Below, one piece after another: positions 34,438 through 46,993 of a stretch of 64,000 nucleotides of DNA. This DNA comes from Ampullaceana balthica (taxonomy: Eukaryota > Mollusca > Gastropoda > Lymnaeidae). The stretch lies in NCBI GenBank assembly GCA_944989445.1, contig CALYLW010000060.1, positions 438,459 to 502,458 of the forward strand, in the 5' to 3' direction. The notes beneath the pieces are model-generated. The model was not told the origin of the DNA. It ran no database searches and saw nothing but the letters and a program-made list of their open reading frames with translations. Each line of letters opens with the position of its first letter. Within the stretch, counting starts at the first letter, position 1. Position numbers and translations under genes: made by a program.

Positions 34438-34950
34438 AATCCTTTATATTAACTCGTGGTGTCTGCGGCCGACCGACCGACCGACCGACCGACCGACCGA
34501 CCGACGTTGTCGCCAAAACTTTTGATCGATTTTTAACCCACTTGCTCGCAAGATAGCGAGCTGAAATTTTGCAGGCAGTTTCGTACCAATGATAAAAACA
34601 ATGTATCAAAATTTCTGATCGATCGCATGTACCGTAATTAAATTATTGATTTTTTAGATTATTTTATTTATTCCTATGTATCATGCTATTTTTTGAGATA
34701 GAGCGTCGCGGTGCGTATTATATTGAACAACCTTTCTGTCGCGCAATAAGGTGCGTATTTTATTGACAGCTCTTTTTATAAACATATTCCTGATCGGTGC
34801 GCATTATATTAAACATGTTTTACGACACAACTGCAATTTTGTATTTCTGGATGGTCTGGCGCTGCGTATTATAATGAACATTCTTTTAGTTACTTCTCGT
34901 ACATAAAGGATTTATAGTCAAAAACTTGGTTTTTTACGGGTTTTTCTTAT
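34438..34950 (+). mobile_element. HINE-like family A, reference full copy
   Basis: The cleanest copy. It has AAATCCTTTATATTAACTCG, an eight-unit (GACC)n microsatellite (about 34468-34504), the CTCGCAAGATAGCGAGC palindrome, ATTTTGCAGGCAGTTTCG, and four GTGCG(T/C)ATT(A/T)TATT motifs (about 34711, 34751, 34797, 34862). It ends ACATAAAGGATTTATAG and AAAAACTTGGTTTTTTACGG. The inverted subterminal pair, the following hairpin and the internal microsatellite are the hallmarks of HINE/DINE-1 elements. The uninterrupted ATAATGAACATTC at 34871-34883 is the empty site for the Helitron at 19628. Confidence 0.7.
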
Positions 34951-35865
34951 TAAAAATTTAGTTTAAGAAATGTTTTGGAAAATCGATTGTCATGAGTTTA
35001 CCTCGTGTAAGGTTGTTCGTCTCGACAGAGCTTTGGGGGCACCAAGGGGCGCCAGGGTATCAGTTTCCCCCAAGATTTGAAGACCGGGCTAGATCAATCA
35101 GAAGTCTGGTTCCTGTAGGTACTACAGTCATGACTGATGGCCTGTAAGTCATAGCATTGAACTCTGAGAACCGGATATGACGAGAGGGCTGAGAAAATAG
35201 TCGGAGAATATTCTGAGCGGGTTACCAAGAGCAAGTGGTTGGTGTAAGGCGTTAGGGCAACGCTATCAGTTGTTTACCCGGATACCTGGTGTAAACTGAT
35301 TCAAGCCAAATTGAAGGCTTGGCGGGGAGGGGGCGGGGAATAAAGAATGAATCAAGGGATTAGAAGCAATGTTTAGAAACCTCGCAGTATTAAACTAATA
35401 ATGTACTTCTATTTTCAATCCTCAGATCATTAACACATGCTTTGTTCGTGGGGGGATTGTCCGGATAGTCGATAAATGTAAATTAATTGTTTGAATGTCA
35501 ATGGTTTTGAGTACTTAGAATATCTTTCCACAAATGTTTATTAAATGAGCACCAAAGACTGAAGGCACGGAGCATTCACTTTTCATAATCTTAATGCTAA
35601 TATTGGGCTTGTTGGTAAATTACTGACCAGACCCAAAAGATGCCGCAAAGTGAATCAAGATGCCGCACAAGTTTCATCCCAGTGAACTTCTATTGATTTA
35701 TATTGATTCATTTTATTGTAAAATAGATCAAACGAACTGACATAATTTTTTTAAATTACGTTGCAAATAAGAATAGATTTCATATTACAATAGCAATGGC
35801 TGGCTTTCGTTGTTTGGTTAAAAATGTGAATATTAGCATGATACAAGTTTAAAACAAGAAATAAA
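34951..35865. other. No recognisable feature
   Basis: About 900 bp without a supported gene or repeat. Confidence 0.45.
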
Positions 35866-36508
35866 AACTCGAGTATTTAAAAGCTATATCCAACAAGAAA
35901 TTTCCGATTTTTTAATCGAGGGAAATTACAATAAAAGTTTATTCAAATAAGTAATTCTAAAACACACAATACGACGTCATATCCCCTCACGCTACATCAC
36001 ACCAAGAATGTGTCAATATAATACGCACCACGCAACAATCTAACATAATCATTCACAAAGCGGGAAAACACCATTAACTATCTTTCTAGATTACATTAAA
36101 AGTAATTTCAAATCAATAATTTTGAAACAAAACAAAACAATTGCTTTCAAAAATTGCTTCTAAAAATACGGGAGTCGACCAAAAAAAAATGTTTGAAAAA
36201 TTCCTACTCCAAAATATTTCTAAATATTATTAGCTCTTGTTTGACGTTTGTTTCAACCCGATAGATGTTATGGTTGGCGAAAAATTGACAAAATACTGAT
36301 ATTTTTAAGGATTTTGTTTATTTTTTAGGGAATCCAGTAAATCTTTTCGGTATTTTTTCGGCCGTTGCACATCCTTGGGACCTCCTTAGCATATTCGCAA
36401 AAGACCCAAACCCTCGATCTGGTATGGTTCAGGGGGAGTTGCATGTGCAAGCGTTACAGACAGAATCTATAAACGCAATTTTTCCAAGGGAAATTGCGTT
36501 AAAAAACA
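35866..36508 (-). mobile_element. Dispersed repeat family D, copy 1
   Basis: Its reverse complement matches 60992-61680 over most of its length. Shared blocks include CAAGAAATAAAAACT, CATATCCCCTCAC, CAAAAATTGCTTCTAAAA and CGGCCGTTGCACATC. A palindrome near one end reads ACGCAATTTTTCCAAGGGAA plus ATTGCGT. It contains the family A motif GTCAATATAATACGCACC, so it may be a distant relative of family A. No coding. Confidence 0.6.
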
Positions 36509-38207
36509 ACAACAAAATAAATTGATATAATATGACTGAAATACAACAGTGTGCTAATCCCCCGATGTGAAACAATATCATACACGTATTTAGGTGAGCC
36601 CATACCAAAAGTGTGAACAAGTCTTTCTAAAGGTGCTTAGTTTGCGGTCAATCTAATCAGACATTGACTAGACGAACTATTTCGGGCCCCGGCCCCAGGC
36701 CGGGTCCAGCACAGTCGAGCAGACGTGATCTCGTGGGAGGTCTTATGGCTGACTGGTCTGTCTTTCCCTTATTCACGTCTGATGATTGCTGACATTCTGG
36801 TCGATGATTGGGCTGCAGAGGTGTCAAAAACCTGGCCAGTCCTTCTCGCTTCAGAGATGACACTTTAATATAGATAACTTAATAAGCCAAATTGGTTTCT
36901 ATAAAGAGTTACGTCGAAAAAAAATATAAAGGAGGACAAATGTTTTATCTTTGTTTAATAGGAATTTGAGATTTAAGACCCAACGTTTATTCTATATTTT
37001 TTTATAGACCAATAATGTTGTCTACTCCAAGTGGACTAACTAGAAGTCCAGTTTCAAACTGTTCAAATTAAACACAATATAACAATATCATTTTAGACTT
37101 ACAATTTCACAATGTATTCATTTCATTGAATGTTTTTTTAATGTAAACGTTAACATATTTCGTTCCTCTTTAGCTTTAACACTAGTAGGAAAGCTAAAAT
37201 CAGGATATGATTTTATGAGCAAGTAACTCAGACTTGTCTGATGATTACTATAGAACGTGCTATTTTAAGAACAATGTCAGTTATCATTGCACCAAGCAAA
37301 AACTTCAACTAGACGCAACAAAATATGTTATATATGCAACACCAATCTCTCGTATTGGTTTCAGTTTGAAGGAACGAAAGTTACCGCTGTCTCGGATATA
37401 GACCCGCCAACTCTTCAGTAGCGCGGTATCGTACCACTCACCTCCGACTTACAATATCAAATTTTTAAACTTCTATGCGTCGCGTCGACGCTTAACACTA
37501 AGATTAACCAATCAAGCAGCGCAGCTTTAAACCCACACCAATCACGAATCTTAAGTGCAGGCGCAGACGTTTAAAGAATCTATTAAAATGATTAAGAATG
37601 TTTTATTCCCGAATGGGTTGCATACTAAGTATAAGTTTGTCAACCAATAACAACTCGTCGATTTCTCCTTGTTTATCCCCAATATCTTGGTTTAATTCCC
37701 AAATAGATGGCATCCCAAGTTTTTCTTTTAAAAAAAAGGTTATATTAGTCTCGATCGTTCACTACCACCCTCCTCTTTACCCCCCCCCCTATCCTAATCT
37801 GATGACCGGTCAAAGGCCGTCAAGACTACTATTGCCAGGGGGCCAGACAATTGGGTCACACCATCGATCCCGATAGACTGCCGCCTAACACCTCATCCGA
37901 TAACTCAGGCTAAACAAAAAAAAATATAATAAATAAAAAAAATGTGCTCAAGATGTCAAATTTTTCTCTGTTGCTTTAAATGCTTATACGCTTTTGGAAT
38001 TTTTTGAACATGAATACAAACAACTTCGGCCTGGTGAATTGCTTGAATGTCTTGGGATGTTATTGGGATAATTCGTTTTTACCCGTCCTGATGAATCTTC
38101 TCTATCACTTCTCATAGCTACTCTATTTTAAACTCAAAATTGCAATATTTTTTATATATCAATAAAACATGTCTCTATGACTGAACCAATGACCTACACC
38201 AATTTAT
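36509..38207. other. No recognisable feature
   Basis: About 1.7 kb. A GC-rich stretch near 36685-36705 (ggccccggccccaggccggg) stands out, but no gene or element can be supported. Confidence 0.45.
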
Positions 38208-38512
38208 GACTGGACCACATACGTGAATACACTTGGCTGGACCACATACATGAATACACTTGACTGGACCACGTACTTTAATACACTTGACTGGACCACA
38301 TACGTGAATACACTTGACTGGACCTCATACGTGAATACACTTGACTGGACCACATACGTGAATACACTTGACTAGACCACGTACGTGAATACACTTGACT
38401 GGACCTCATACGTGAATACACTTGACTGGACCACATACGTGAATACACTTGACTGGACCACATACGTGAATACACTTGACTGGCCAACGTACGTGAATAC
38501 ACTTGATTGGAC
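38208..38512. repeat. 27-bp minisatellite, about 11 units
   Basis: The unit is GACTGGACCACATACGTGAA plus TACACTT, with variants at cacgtac, ctcatac and cacatacat. The minus-strand frame reading SSQVYSRMW is a repeat by-product. Confidence 0.95.
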
Positions 38513-39559
38513 CAAAGAATAAAACTTGGCTTTTGAGTCAAAAATAGGTCTTAGACTGCAGGGTGTCTTAGAGAGGTTATGAAAATGACCATGGGCTATA
38601 ACAATAAGAAAATGTCAATCCGGAAAAAACAATAACAGAATTTTGGTAATTTTTTTAAACAATTTTTTTTTCAATTTACTATATTTTTATTTCTTTCGTT
38701 TAGCCCAGCATTTCCAAATCTTTTCATTTGCAGGGGACCACTTGACTGATCCTGAAATCTTGCATGAACTGGTGCTTTTATGCAGATTAGATTTGTCTTA
38801 TTATCACGCCATAAATAGTTACATTGTGCTGACCGGTCGCGTAAGACCAGATGCGTAACTGCATTTTCCGCGCCCTTGGCTAATTCATTTTGGCGCCCTT
38901 GAGAAATAGGGAAAATACTAAATTATACCGAATTTTTTTTTATAAATTATTGAAGAATTAGCCCGCGGCGCCCTTGGCAACTGCCCCGATGCCAAGTCGT
39001 TGATTCGCCTCTGAGTAAGTGCTACAGAGCATTGCCGGTACAAAGATCCCAGCTGAAGGAGAGTAGTTCGGGAACCGCTGGGTAGACAACTCTTATTATG
39101 TGGTTGTGTTTCATGGTTTCCAGCGGATCTTGCTAACCGAAAAACCTGGTAACTGGGAACGTTCCAGACTATGTAAGATATAAAAGGCAGACAAACTGGC
39201 CACTGATGGAAGATGAGATCCAACGTGCAGTATTCTTGTGGGTGTTCTTCAAACAATCATTCAAGTTCCTTACTGACCAGATAAATAACAATGTTCACTC
39301 ATTCTGACCAGATAAGTAGCAATGTTCCCACACCGACTCCCCACACCGACTCCCAACAACGAAAAGAAAACAACATGGTAATGTACATATTAAAACCACG
39401 AATCTTTGACGTCATGACGTAACTGGATGTTATAGCCAACGTCAACTATTTATACGAGATACGCGTTACTTAATATTATCAGAAAACAATAAGAAACATT
39501 AGCATCATCATAGTTATAATGCTTTAAATCGGTTTTGGTTTCTGAGTATTTTCATTCGT
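38513..39559. other. No recognisable gene
   Basis: About 1 kb with a short doublet (gaccagataa.tagcaatgttc near 39273 and 39306) and a doubled ccacaccgactcc near 39330. No supported gene. Confidence 0.4.
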
Positions 39560-40060
39560 AATAAAAAAAAAGTAAACAAAACAAGTTTTTGACTAAAAAA
39601 TACTATAAATCCTTTATGTACGAGACGTAATTAAAAGTATGTTCATTATAATACGCAGCGGAAGACCATCCAAAAATACAAAATTGTAGTTGTGTCGTAA
39701 AACATGTTTAATATAATGCGCACCGATCAGGAATATGTTTATAAAAAGTGTTGTCAATAAAATGCGCACCTTATTGCGCGACAGGATATAATACGCGCCA
39801 CGACACTATCTCAAAAATTTAACATGATACATAAGGATAAATAAAATAAACTTAAAAAATCAATAATTTAAATACAGTACATGCGATCAATCTGAAATTT
39901 TGCTGCATCGTTTTTATCGTCGGCACGAGTCTGCCTTCAAAATTTCATATCGCTAGCTTGCGAGGAAGTGGGTTAAAATCGATCCAAAGTTTTTTCGACA
40001 AGCAAGCAAACAATCAACCAAACAGACACCACGAGTCAATATAAAGGATTTAAAAATATC
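39560..40060 (-). mobile_element. HINE-like family A, copy 7
   Basis: Reverse orientation: GTTTTTGACTAAAAAATAC and ATAAATCCTTTATGTACGAG at the left, then mirrored GTATTATA motifs (AATACGCAGC, AATGCGCACC, AATACGCGCC), the core, and CAATATAAAGGATTTAAAA at the right. The (GACC)n tract is degraded to a CAAGCAAGCAAAC-like run. Confidence 0.65.
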
Positions 40061-40330
40061 GTTCCTTTAACAAAGCAAAAGGAATTAATGTGCCAGCTTG
40101 TGTCTATAACTTTAACGATCTTAATATTACTTGGGGTAGGACTTGAGTTTTGACTTAGGTTGTGACTTGTGGTATGACTTGGGGTAAGACTTGTCGTTTG
40201 ACCTCATGGTATTTTTGTCTGAGGACAGATCAATAAAGTTACGTATATTTTTCATATGTTTCTCTATTGAGTCATTTCAATCTTAACATATGGATGACCA
40301 TTTAATCTAAGTCCTCTCAAGTATCTAGAA
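40061..40330. other. Short ACTTG-type repeats
   Basis: The region 40128-40205 has a degenerate repeat of GACTTGGGGTA/GACTTGTGGTATGA. Nothing else seen. Confidence 0.45.
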
Positions 40331-40908
40331 CAGTGGTTCTCAACCTGTGATCCGCGGACCACTAGTGGTCCGCGAAGATGTCCCTGTTGGTCCGCGAGCA
40401 AAAAATTAAATTTTAATTTTTAAAATTAAAAACACTAAAAGGTATAAATTTTGTCACTTTTTGTATATTTTGATTAATTTTAATCACTCGATTGCCATAG
40501 CATAGGTCAAAAATAATATATTTAATATATTTTTAGCTTTACCGGAAATTACGTGATGTCACACTAGATTCTAGAAGACTATAGTTGTTATATTGACATA
40601 TAGAAGTAATTTTGTGAAAACGTTGAGTAAATAATAATTAGCCTTAAATTAATATTACAATTAATAAAGTAATAAATGATTAAATTGATTAAAAACATGG
40701 ATAAAATTCTAATTTTAAAAAAAAACAACAACCAAACATATGGACAACAACAATTATGATTCCTCATGCCTCAGACTCATCCTCACAATCTGTGTGAATC
40801 AAATGCAGTATTGGAGAAAAAAGACGAATTGCCATAACGATGGTTTAATGAAGAATATTCTCGGTTTGGGAATTTATATGTGTCATAGTAAATGATAAAC
40901 AAAGATCA

Positions 40909-40990
40909 GAGTGTGTAATATGCACGCAAAAACTTGCAAATGAAGCGATGATACCTGCAAAACTTTGAAGACATCTTGAAACTAATCATA
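40909..40990 (+). pseudogene. BED zinc-finger remnant of hAT transposase
   Basis: The frame reads ECVICTQKLANEAMIPAKL, a stop (TGA at 40966-40968), then RHLETNH. The C-x2-C and H-x4-H pairs and the RHL..NH ending are those of a BED-type finger, which binds transposon ends in hAT proteins. The stop between the two halves inactivates it. Confidence 0.7.
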
Positions 40991-41446
40991 ATTTCTGCCC
41001 GGAGACACCATTGGATTACTTTCTTCTTTTAGTCAGAAGACACGCATACCACTAAACAGCATCATTTTTGTGTGGCTAGACGAGTTGCACAGGACAAAAA
41101 GTCAGGTTTAGTAATGCAGTATTTATGGGGTGGGTATTGTTCTGGCTTACTTGGCTGACATTTTTGAAAAATTGAATAAACCTAATCCATCTCTGCAAGG
41201 ACAGCAGAAACATACAATTAGTCTCAGTGAAAAAGTATCTGCCTTTACGTAAAAGCTTGTCATTTGGAATCAATAGTATTTCAAGGTAATTTTGACATGT
41301 TTGATTAATTGTACAAGTGTTCTGATAAACCAGAAAATGCTGAAGAAAACAAAAAAACAAAAAAACAGCAACAAACAATTGTTGATAAATTTGATTTCTG
41401 ACCATATTCAATCATGCAGGATAAATAAAACTTCTACTTTGGTGAT

Positions 41447-41830
41447 TTGAACATTCAGAATTATCCGTGTGTTTCCAGTCCATTTCTTGCACATAATGAC
41501 TCATTCAACCAAACAACATCAAATTTAAACCAAATCATTGACCTGATCAGCGATATTACTTTGAATATGTTGTATCAGAAAGTGAACTTGATGAAATTTT
41601 GGATAGAAGCTTCACATGAGTACTCAGAACTGTCTCATAAAGCTTTTAAAATACTTTTACCCTTTGCAACATCATATCTTTGTGACTGTGGCTTTTCTGG
41701 ATTAGTGACAATCAAAACGAAACATTGTTCCCGTCTTGGTGTTGAAGATGAGCTACGATGGAGTCTTTCAAGTATAACACCTAGTTTGGATTTGCTGTGC
41801 TCAAATATGCAAGCTCAAGGCTCGAGCTAA
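41447..41830 (+). pseudogene. hAT transposase C-terminal dimerisation domain
   Basis: An open frame of 127 codons whose last 65 residues match the ZBED5/FAM200-type hAT C-terminus. The blocks are LLPFATSYLCDCGFSGL, IKTKHCSRLGVEDELRWSLS and TPSLDLLC, close to the end at 41828-41830 (TAA). In this family the segment mediates dimerisation of the transposase. Upstream catalytic parts are missing or scrambled, so it is a relic within the hAT at 40331-42461. Its first half has only weak resemblance. Confidence 0.8.
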
Positions 41831-41899
41831 ATAAACTAATATAGCACTCTTACTAATACTAACTGCTGTTAATGACTTTAAGTATTTATACTTAAGTAG

Positions 41900-42165
41900 T
41901 ATTCAAACAACCAAGTCCTTCAAGACTGCACTTAAGACACATCTTTTCAACATTTATTTTCAAAATTAATGAAACAACATTTCTTGTAAATGATTAACGT
42001 AGCTTATGTATAATGTACTGTAATTTTTGTGTTTGTTATGATATGAAAGTTAATTTAATATTTATAGGTATGTTATTTCTTTCATGTAAAGCGCTGTGAG
42101 CCCAGTTCCTTACTTGGATACAGCGCTATATAAATAATCAATTTATTATTATTATTATTATTTTA
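41900..42165 (+). mobile_element. LINE/SINE 3' tail nested in the hAT
   Basis: Begins with coding-like FKTALKTHLFN, the usual last residues of CR1/L2-like LINE proteins. It then has AAAGCGCTGTGAGCCCAG and CAGCGCTATATAAATAATC and ends in an (ATT)n microsatellite (about 42137-42162). This is the typical layout of a 5'-truncated retroposon end. It was inserted after the hAT. Confidence 0.65.
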
Positions 42166-42474
42166 TTGTAAGCATTAAGAATTGAATAGTACAATAAGTA
42201 TAAGACTAGTATAAGTGATATTTGTTCGTTACAAAAGAAAACAATTACAATCTGTTTTCCATCCAATATTGTTTTTGGAGAACGCAAGTCGTAGCATTAA
42301 AGCATATTTTTACTAGCATATATACTAGTAACTAGTTATATACATAGTATAATTATATGTACATTTCAATCACGACAGTAGCACAATTTTCAGTAGTGGT
42401 CCGCGACTAAGACACAATTTTTCCAAGTGGTCCTTGAGTCTAAAAAGGTTGAGAATCACTGATCTACACATACT

Positions 42475-42607
42475 TCGACCGTCTCGCCCCGGCATCTAGA
42501 CCAACTTTGACAGTTTCAACCCGGTATCTAGACAAACTTTGACAGTTTCACCCCGGTATCTAGACAAACTTTGACAGTTTCACCCCGGCATCTAGACCAA
42601 CTTTGAC
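42475..42607. repeat. 32-bp minisatellite, 4 units
   Basis: The unit reads TTTGACAGTTTCACCCCGGT plus ATCTAGACAAAC. It starts immediately after the hAT right end. Confidence 0.93.
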
Positions 42608-42654
42608 ACAAGCTATTAGACTTGTACTTCCAACAAAATTATTCATATTAAACT

Positions 42655-42750
42655 GAAGTACTTGAACTTATAAGTTTTAAAGTATTTTCTTCTTTTTAGT
42701 CCACTTATAAAAACATGGTTTTTAAAAATCTTATTTTACCTCTATTTATA
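42655..42750. repeat. Foldback MITE family C, single-arm fragment
   Basis: Holds GAAGTACTTGAACTTATAAG, TTCTTCTTTTTAGTCCACTT and ATAAAAACATGGTTTTTAAA, matching one arm of the copy at 1531-1885. Confidence 0.6.
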
Positions 42751-45700
42751 AAATATTGTTTTTCAGTGGCCAGGATCAGAGCTACAATACTGCAAGGGAA
42801 AGATAATTCACAGTCATTAACAGGTTACCTTTTCACCAATTCCTCCCCTTTAATGTCTCCCATCTCACAACAGTTCACGCGAGATTCTCGTGGCCAAAAC
42901 GGATAAACGACTAAATTATTCATAGATCGTTTTTTAGGGGTGGGGTGGGGGATAAGCTTTCAAATTTTCCTTGACCCGTTGTTCAGGATGACCGTCTGGA
43001 TGACCAGGGCCTCTCTGGGGTCACTAACGTTAACACAGGTCAGCAGTACTTTACATTGAATAATCATAGGCTAGATAGAGTACATGGCTCCCGCCCAAGG
43101 GTGTCAGCTGACAGATCTACATAAGGTTATGTGGACACTAACGTGTGACTTGCACTCATCTCAATTTTATTCTGTTAGTCAAATAGAACGAATACGAATC
43201 TACTTTCGCAATAGTCCTCAAATCACGAGACTGGAGTGTCACTGCAGTTAATTGAAATAATGAAGCAAAACATGTCGCTTGAGTAAATCTGTAAAAAAAG
43301 ATGATAGTAATAGTTTATAAAAACACGGAAGTTAAGTGCTACTACTAAAGTAAGGGTTATAAAATCTCGTTTTTTTTGTATGGGGCTGAGATCATTTTCA
43401 CAATCCCATTTGAAAATTCACAGTGTGAACAGTCACAGGTAGAAATGCCTCGGAGTGCGCTCTTTAGAAACAATTAACAAAAATCTAAAGACTTTTAAAA
43501 CATTATTTTACCCAGAGTACATCAGAGTGCAATAAGAAAGCAGGATGAACAAGAACAAACAACGTTATACAAGAAACCATCGTCACAATTATGAACGTGA
43601 AAGTTCATTTCTTTAAATATGTGGGCACTTCGTTGACAATTTGAGGAACAGTAAAAGCCATGTTGAGGGATGGTTACAAAAAATGAAGGGCACGGGTTCC
43701 CTTATCTGAAGGAAAATTAGCCTCCAGCCTCACCACATTTAACTTATCAGGTACGCCTCTGATAGAGTTGTGGTGTTTTAGGCAGTTGAAAAGTTTTCCC
43801 TAAGATTTTATCTCAATTTATAAGAAACTCAACAACAACAAAATCTTTTAAAATCCTTTTATCAGCAAGACTTACTCCCATCCGAACATGTCTTGCCATT
43901 GAAATAAAAGTGACACGCTGTCTACTGCTTCCGTGTCAGAGGAGCGTGCGATATTTGCAATATATAGATATAGACAGATAAAGCTTGGGAACTGGATTGA
44001 AGTACTTAATGAATCTTTTTATTTTCATTGTATCGATTACGGAATTTCACAGTTGGATCTGCAGGAGACTAGACAGAAGTCGAGACACGACGATGGCGAA
44101 AGTAGATAAACTAATTCATGCAGCGATAACATCCAAGATGGTGTAGTTGATGGTGGTCGTCGGCAACGGATGTGGCACTGTGAGACTAGGAATTAATAAA
44201 CGGTTTTTGTCTCAAATGTAACCAACAAAGGGACTGTGAACACAGATGAAAACATGACTTTAACGCTCTCGTGGTGGTGTCGTAACAGATGCTTTGCGTA
44301 CGTTGAGGAGCGTATCACTCGTAACAGCTCCGATCGTAAGAATTTCCTCTCTTTCTTATTATCCTTATTCACAGCTGTTAGGTAAAACAAAGATAACAAA
44401 AAAATGCAATATAAATTTACATTTTGGGCAATAAAAATGAAGAGGCGGTGACGGTATGAAAATTTAAGTTAAAATGGTAGATTAATGATTCAGTTTTGTA
44501 GTTCTTTAGATCATTTGTAAATGCAGAATAATTTTTTAAAAGGCCATCATTTCTTTGATGTATGCATATGTATTATAATTTATAAGGTTATGTTTTATAA
44601 TTATTAAACTACGCCATAGTTTATTAGTTTAAGACCAGTGAGTCTATCTTACTGATCCAGACGTATATTGGATAGATATATCCATAATTATATTTTGGTC
44701 GATATCTAACCCTCAGACACGGGAGAGTAAGTCGGCAGATGAGGTATAAACTGACTTTTAACTCTCGGACACTAGTAGTAGTAATAGGTGGCGTGTCCGT
44801 TCTGTTTTTAGTTCTAGAAAAAGATTTCTGACACTGTTATTGTTTAATTAAAAAAAAACAGGTGTGTCACACACACACCATCGTTGTTGGCACAGCAGAA
44901 ACAGTAAAACTAAAAATCTAAAGCGTCGAGATGTTCAATGTATTGATCAATAAAACATTTTCAAAACGAATCATTGAGACGGAGTACAATGTGTTTTTAT
45001 TTAAATGTATGTGATGTTAGCGTGGTGTTGGTATAGTGTTGATGTGGTATTGGTTTGTTGTTGCTGTGGTGTTGATATAGAGTAGCTCTTCCGCTTTGGT
45101 TCGGCGTAATCGGTTGCCTCTTAAAGGATAGTTGAGAAAAGACGAAAATGTCTGACGCATCATTTCAATGTGTGTGATAGTAGTCATAAGATAGTATGTA
45201 TGACTTTCAAGCTTGTAGAGACAGGGTCACTTCAAGGAATAGCACATTAAGGAGGTTGTTTTTCTTAACGGCCAATGGCCATATAATGTTCTGATATGAT
45301 AGTTTTCTGGGATATAATATTTTGATGATATCAAATTCTGACCACATCACTTTTTGGTAAAAATCATGTTTTTATAAAACCATTATACTAAACAAAAGGT
45401 GTTCTGATTATATCATGCTGTGTCAAGTTTGGCCATATCATGTTTGGCCACATACAGTTTTGGCCATATTACGTTTTAGAACAATCATGTTCTCATATAA
45501 CTCCTATACTGAACAAACGTGCTCTGATGCTTTGTCAAGTTTAGCTATGTCATGTTTGGCAACATCATATTATGGCCATAAAATGTTCTTATCATATAAC
45601 ATGTTTTATGTCATAACAGCTTCTCGTCATATCATGTACTGACCATTCCATGTTTATGGGATATAATATTGTCATGTACACCCTCTACCGTTTAACCTAT

Positions 45701-46583
45701 TAACTCACATGTGTAGCAGGTTTCGTATCAAATCATGTTTGCTTTAGTTGCCTTGCTGTTAAAAACTTAAGTGAATACGCTTAGACAGTTTATTAATTCT
45801 ATGGAACGTCTTCAGATGAGCTAACTACGTCATGCTGGAAGCGAGAGTTCATTTAGGTTCGACCTCATGACTCGAGCCCAACTCGAGGGCGTTTACCCCG
45901 GACCTTCCTTGAAAAAAAAGGATTGAAAGGGAGGCATCAATCAAAGTTATTATCTATAATATATGAAGAAATAACTTAATACATCAAATGCACATAGACC
46001 TTATAAAGTGGATTTCACTTTAATCCCATTAAGCTTTGCTCGTGGCGATGTTAGCTATCTTGACTACCCCTAATCCCTCCACGGGGATTTCCTACACAAA
46101 ATAGGGCGATCATTGAAAGGTCAGTCAAAAGGTTCACTCTGGACTCAATTGAATGACTTAAAATAAACCGACAGTTGTAGCACTATCCAAACCTCATAGA
46201 GATTCTCCAACAGAAATAACTTCATATAATGGGCTACTGAAGAAACATTAAAATTTGTTGGTTATATTTTAAGCAGTGAGCGGTGTAAAATCTTACATTG
46301 AACCGTGTATTCGATTACAAATAATTCATTTGACTACGACGCATGAAAACTGGTTTACGCTTGACTGAAGTTTTGTTTTGTTGCGTTACTTCGTTTGATC
46401 CAACTTTTAGATTATTTCACGTCTTCTGTATGACGTATATGGGATTAACTTCTGATGATATGTCACCATTCTTATGACGCCAATAACCGCAGTGGAATAT
46501 GAAGACTACAGAACACTCCCAAATTAGCAATTACTCCTTCTACTTCTCTATACTAGTGTAAAGTACATTGACTGTGCTGTTAT
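42751..46583. other. No gene; one degenerate motif cluster
   Basis: About 3.8 kb without a supported gene. At 45400-45660, short variants of tcatgttttggccatat recur about ten times with no fixed period. A G-rich run sits near 42937-42953. Confidence 0.45.
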
Positions 46584-46993
46584 TAAGGCTGGTACTGATT
46601 TAAAAAATGTGTTCGATTAATCTGGAGGAAATGTAATCGAATTATCGATTAATTTCCTTTAAATATATTTTTATAATGCATATATATAGATCCCGTTAAC
46701 AATTCGCGAAATCGATTAAGTCGCGGTAATTCCATGGCTCCCAAATTTTGTGACGTAACACAGAAAATTCGTTCTGCTCTGCAAGAAATAAGGAAGTAAA
46801 ACCTTTTTGTTTACGTATGCACGTCTAAATAAATAATAATCATACGAGAGGAAAGTATGTAAAAAAATTTTTATTATAAATAAATTTGAAAAAAAGATAA
46901 TAGAAACATTTTATTAAATTTTAATCTATCAAATTTATTTTAAATAGATTAAAATTTTTAACAATTAATCACTCGTTAATTTCCACAGGCCTA
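46584..46993. mobile_element. Possible hAT-like MITE
   Basis: The left end TAAGGCTGGTACTGATT and the reverse complement of the right end TAGGCCTGTGGAAATT are similar. The interior has gattaatc/atcgattaat clusters, as in hAT MITEs with TAGGGCTG-type ends. Flanks share only gttat. A perfect 12-bp hairpin, ATTTTAATCTAT/ATAGATTAAAAT, lies at about 46918-46955. Confidence 0.35.

Larger units (their letters stand above)
40331..42461 (+). mobile_element. Degenerate hAT transposon (ZBED5-like)
   Basis: Terminal inverted repeats are CAGTGGTTCTCAACCTGTG at the left and AAAAGGTTGAGAATCACTG at the right. Both ends also carry GTGGTCCGCG subterminal motifs. The flanking octamers, atctagaa (40323-40330) and atctacac (42462-42469), agree at six of eight positions, as expected for an old 8-bp duplication. 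Inside are a BED-finger remnant, a hAT dimerisation domain and a later LINE 3' tail. Most of the catalytic domain is gone. Confidence 0.88.

Noticed and set aside
41076..41411. 111-codon minus-strand frame inside the hAT
   Set aside because: No recognisable domain; it lies antisense to the degenerate transposase region.
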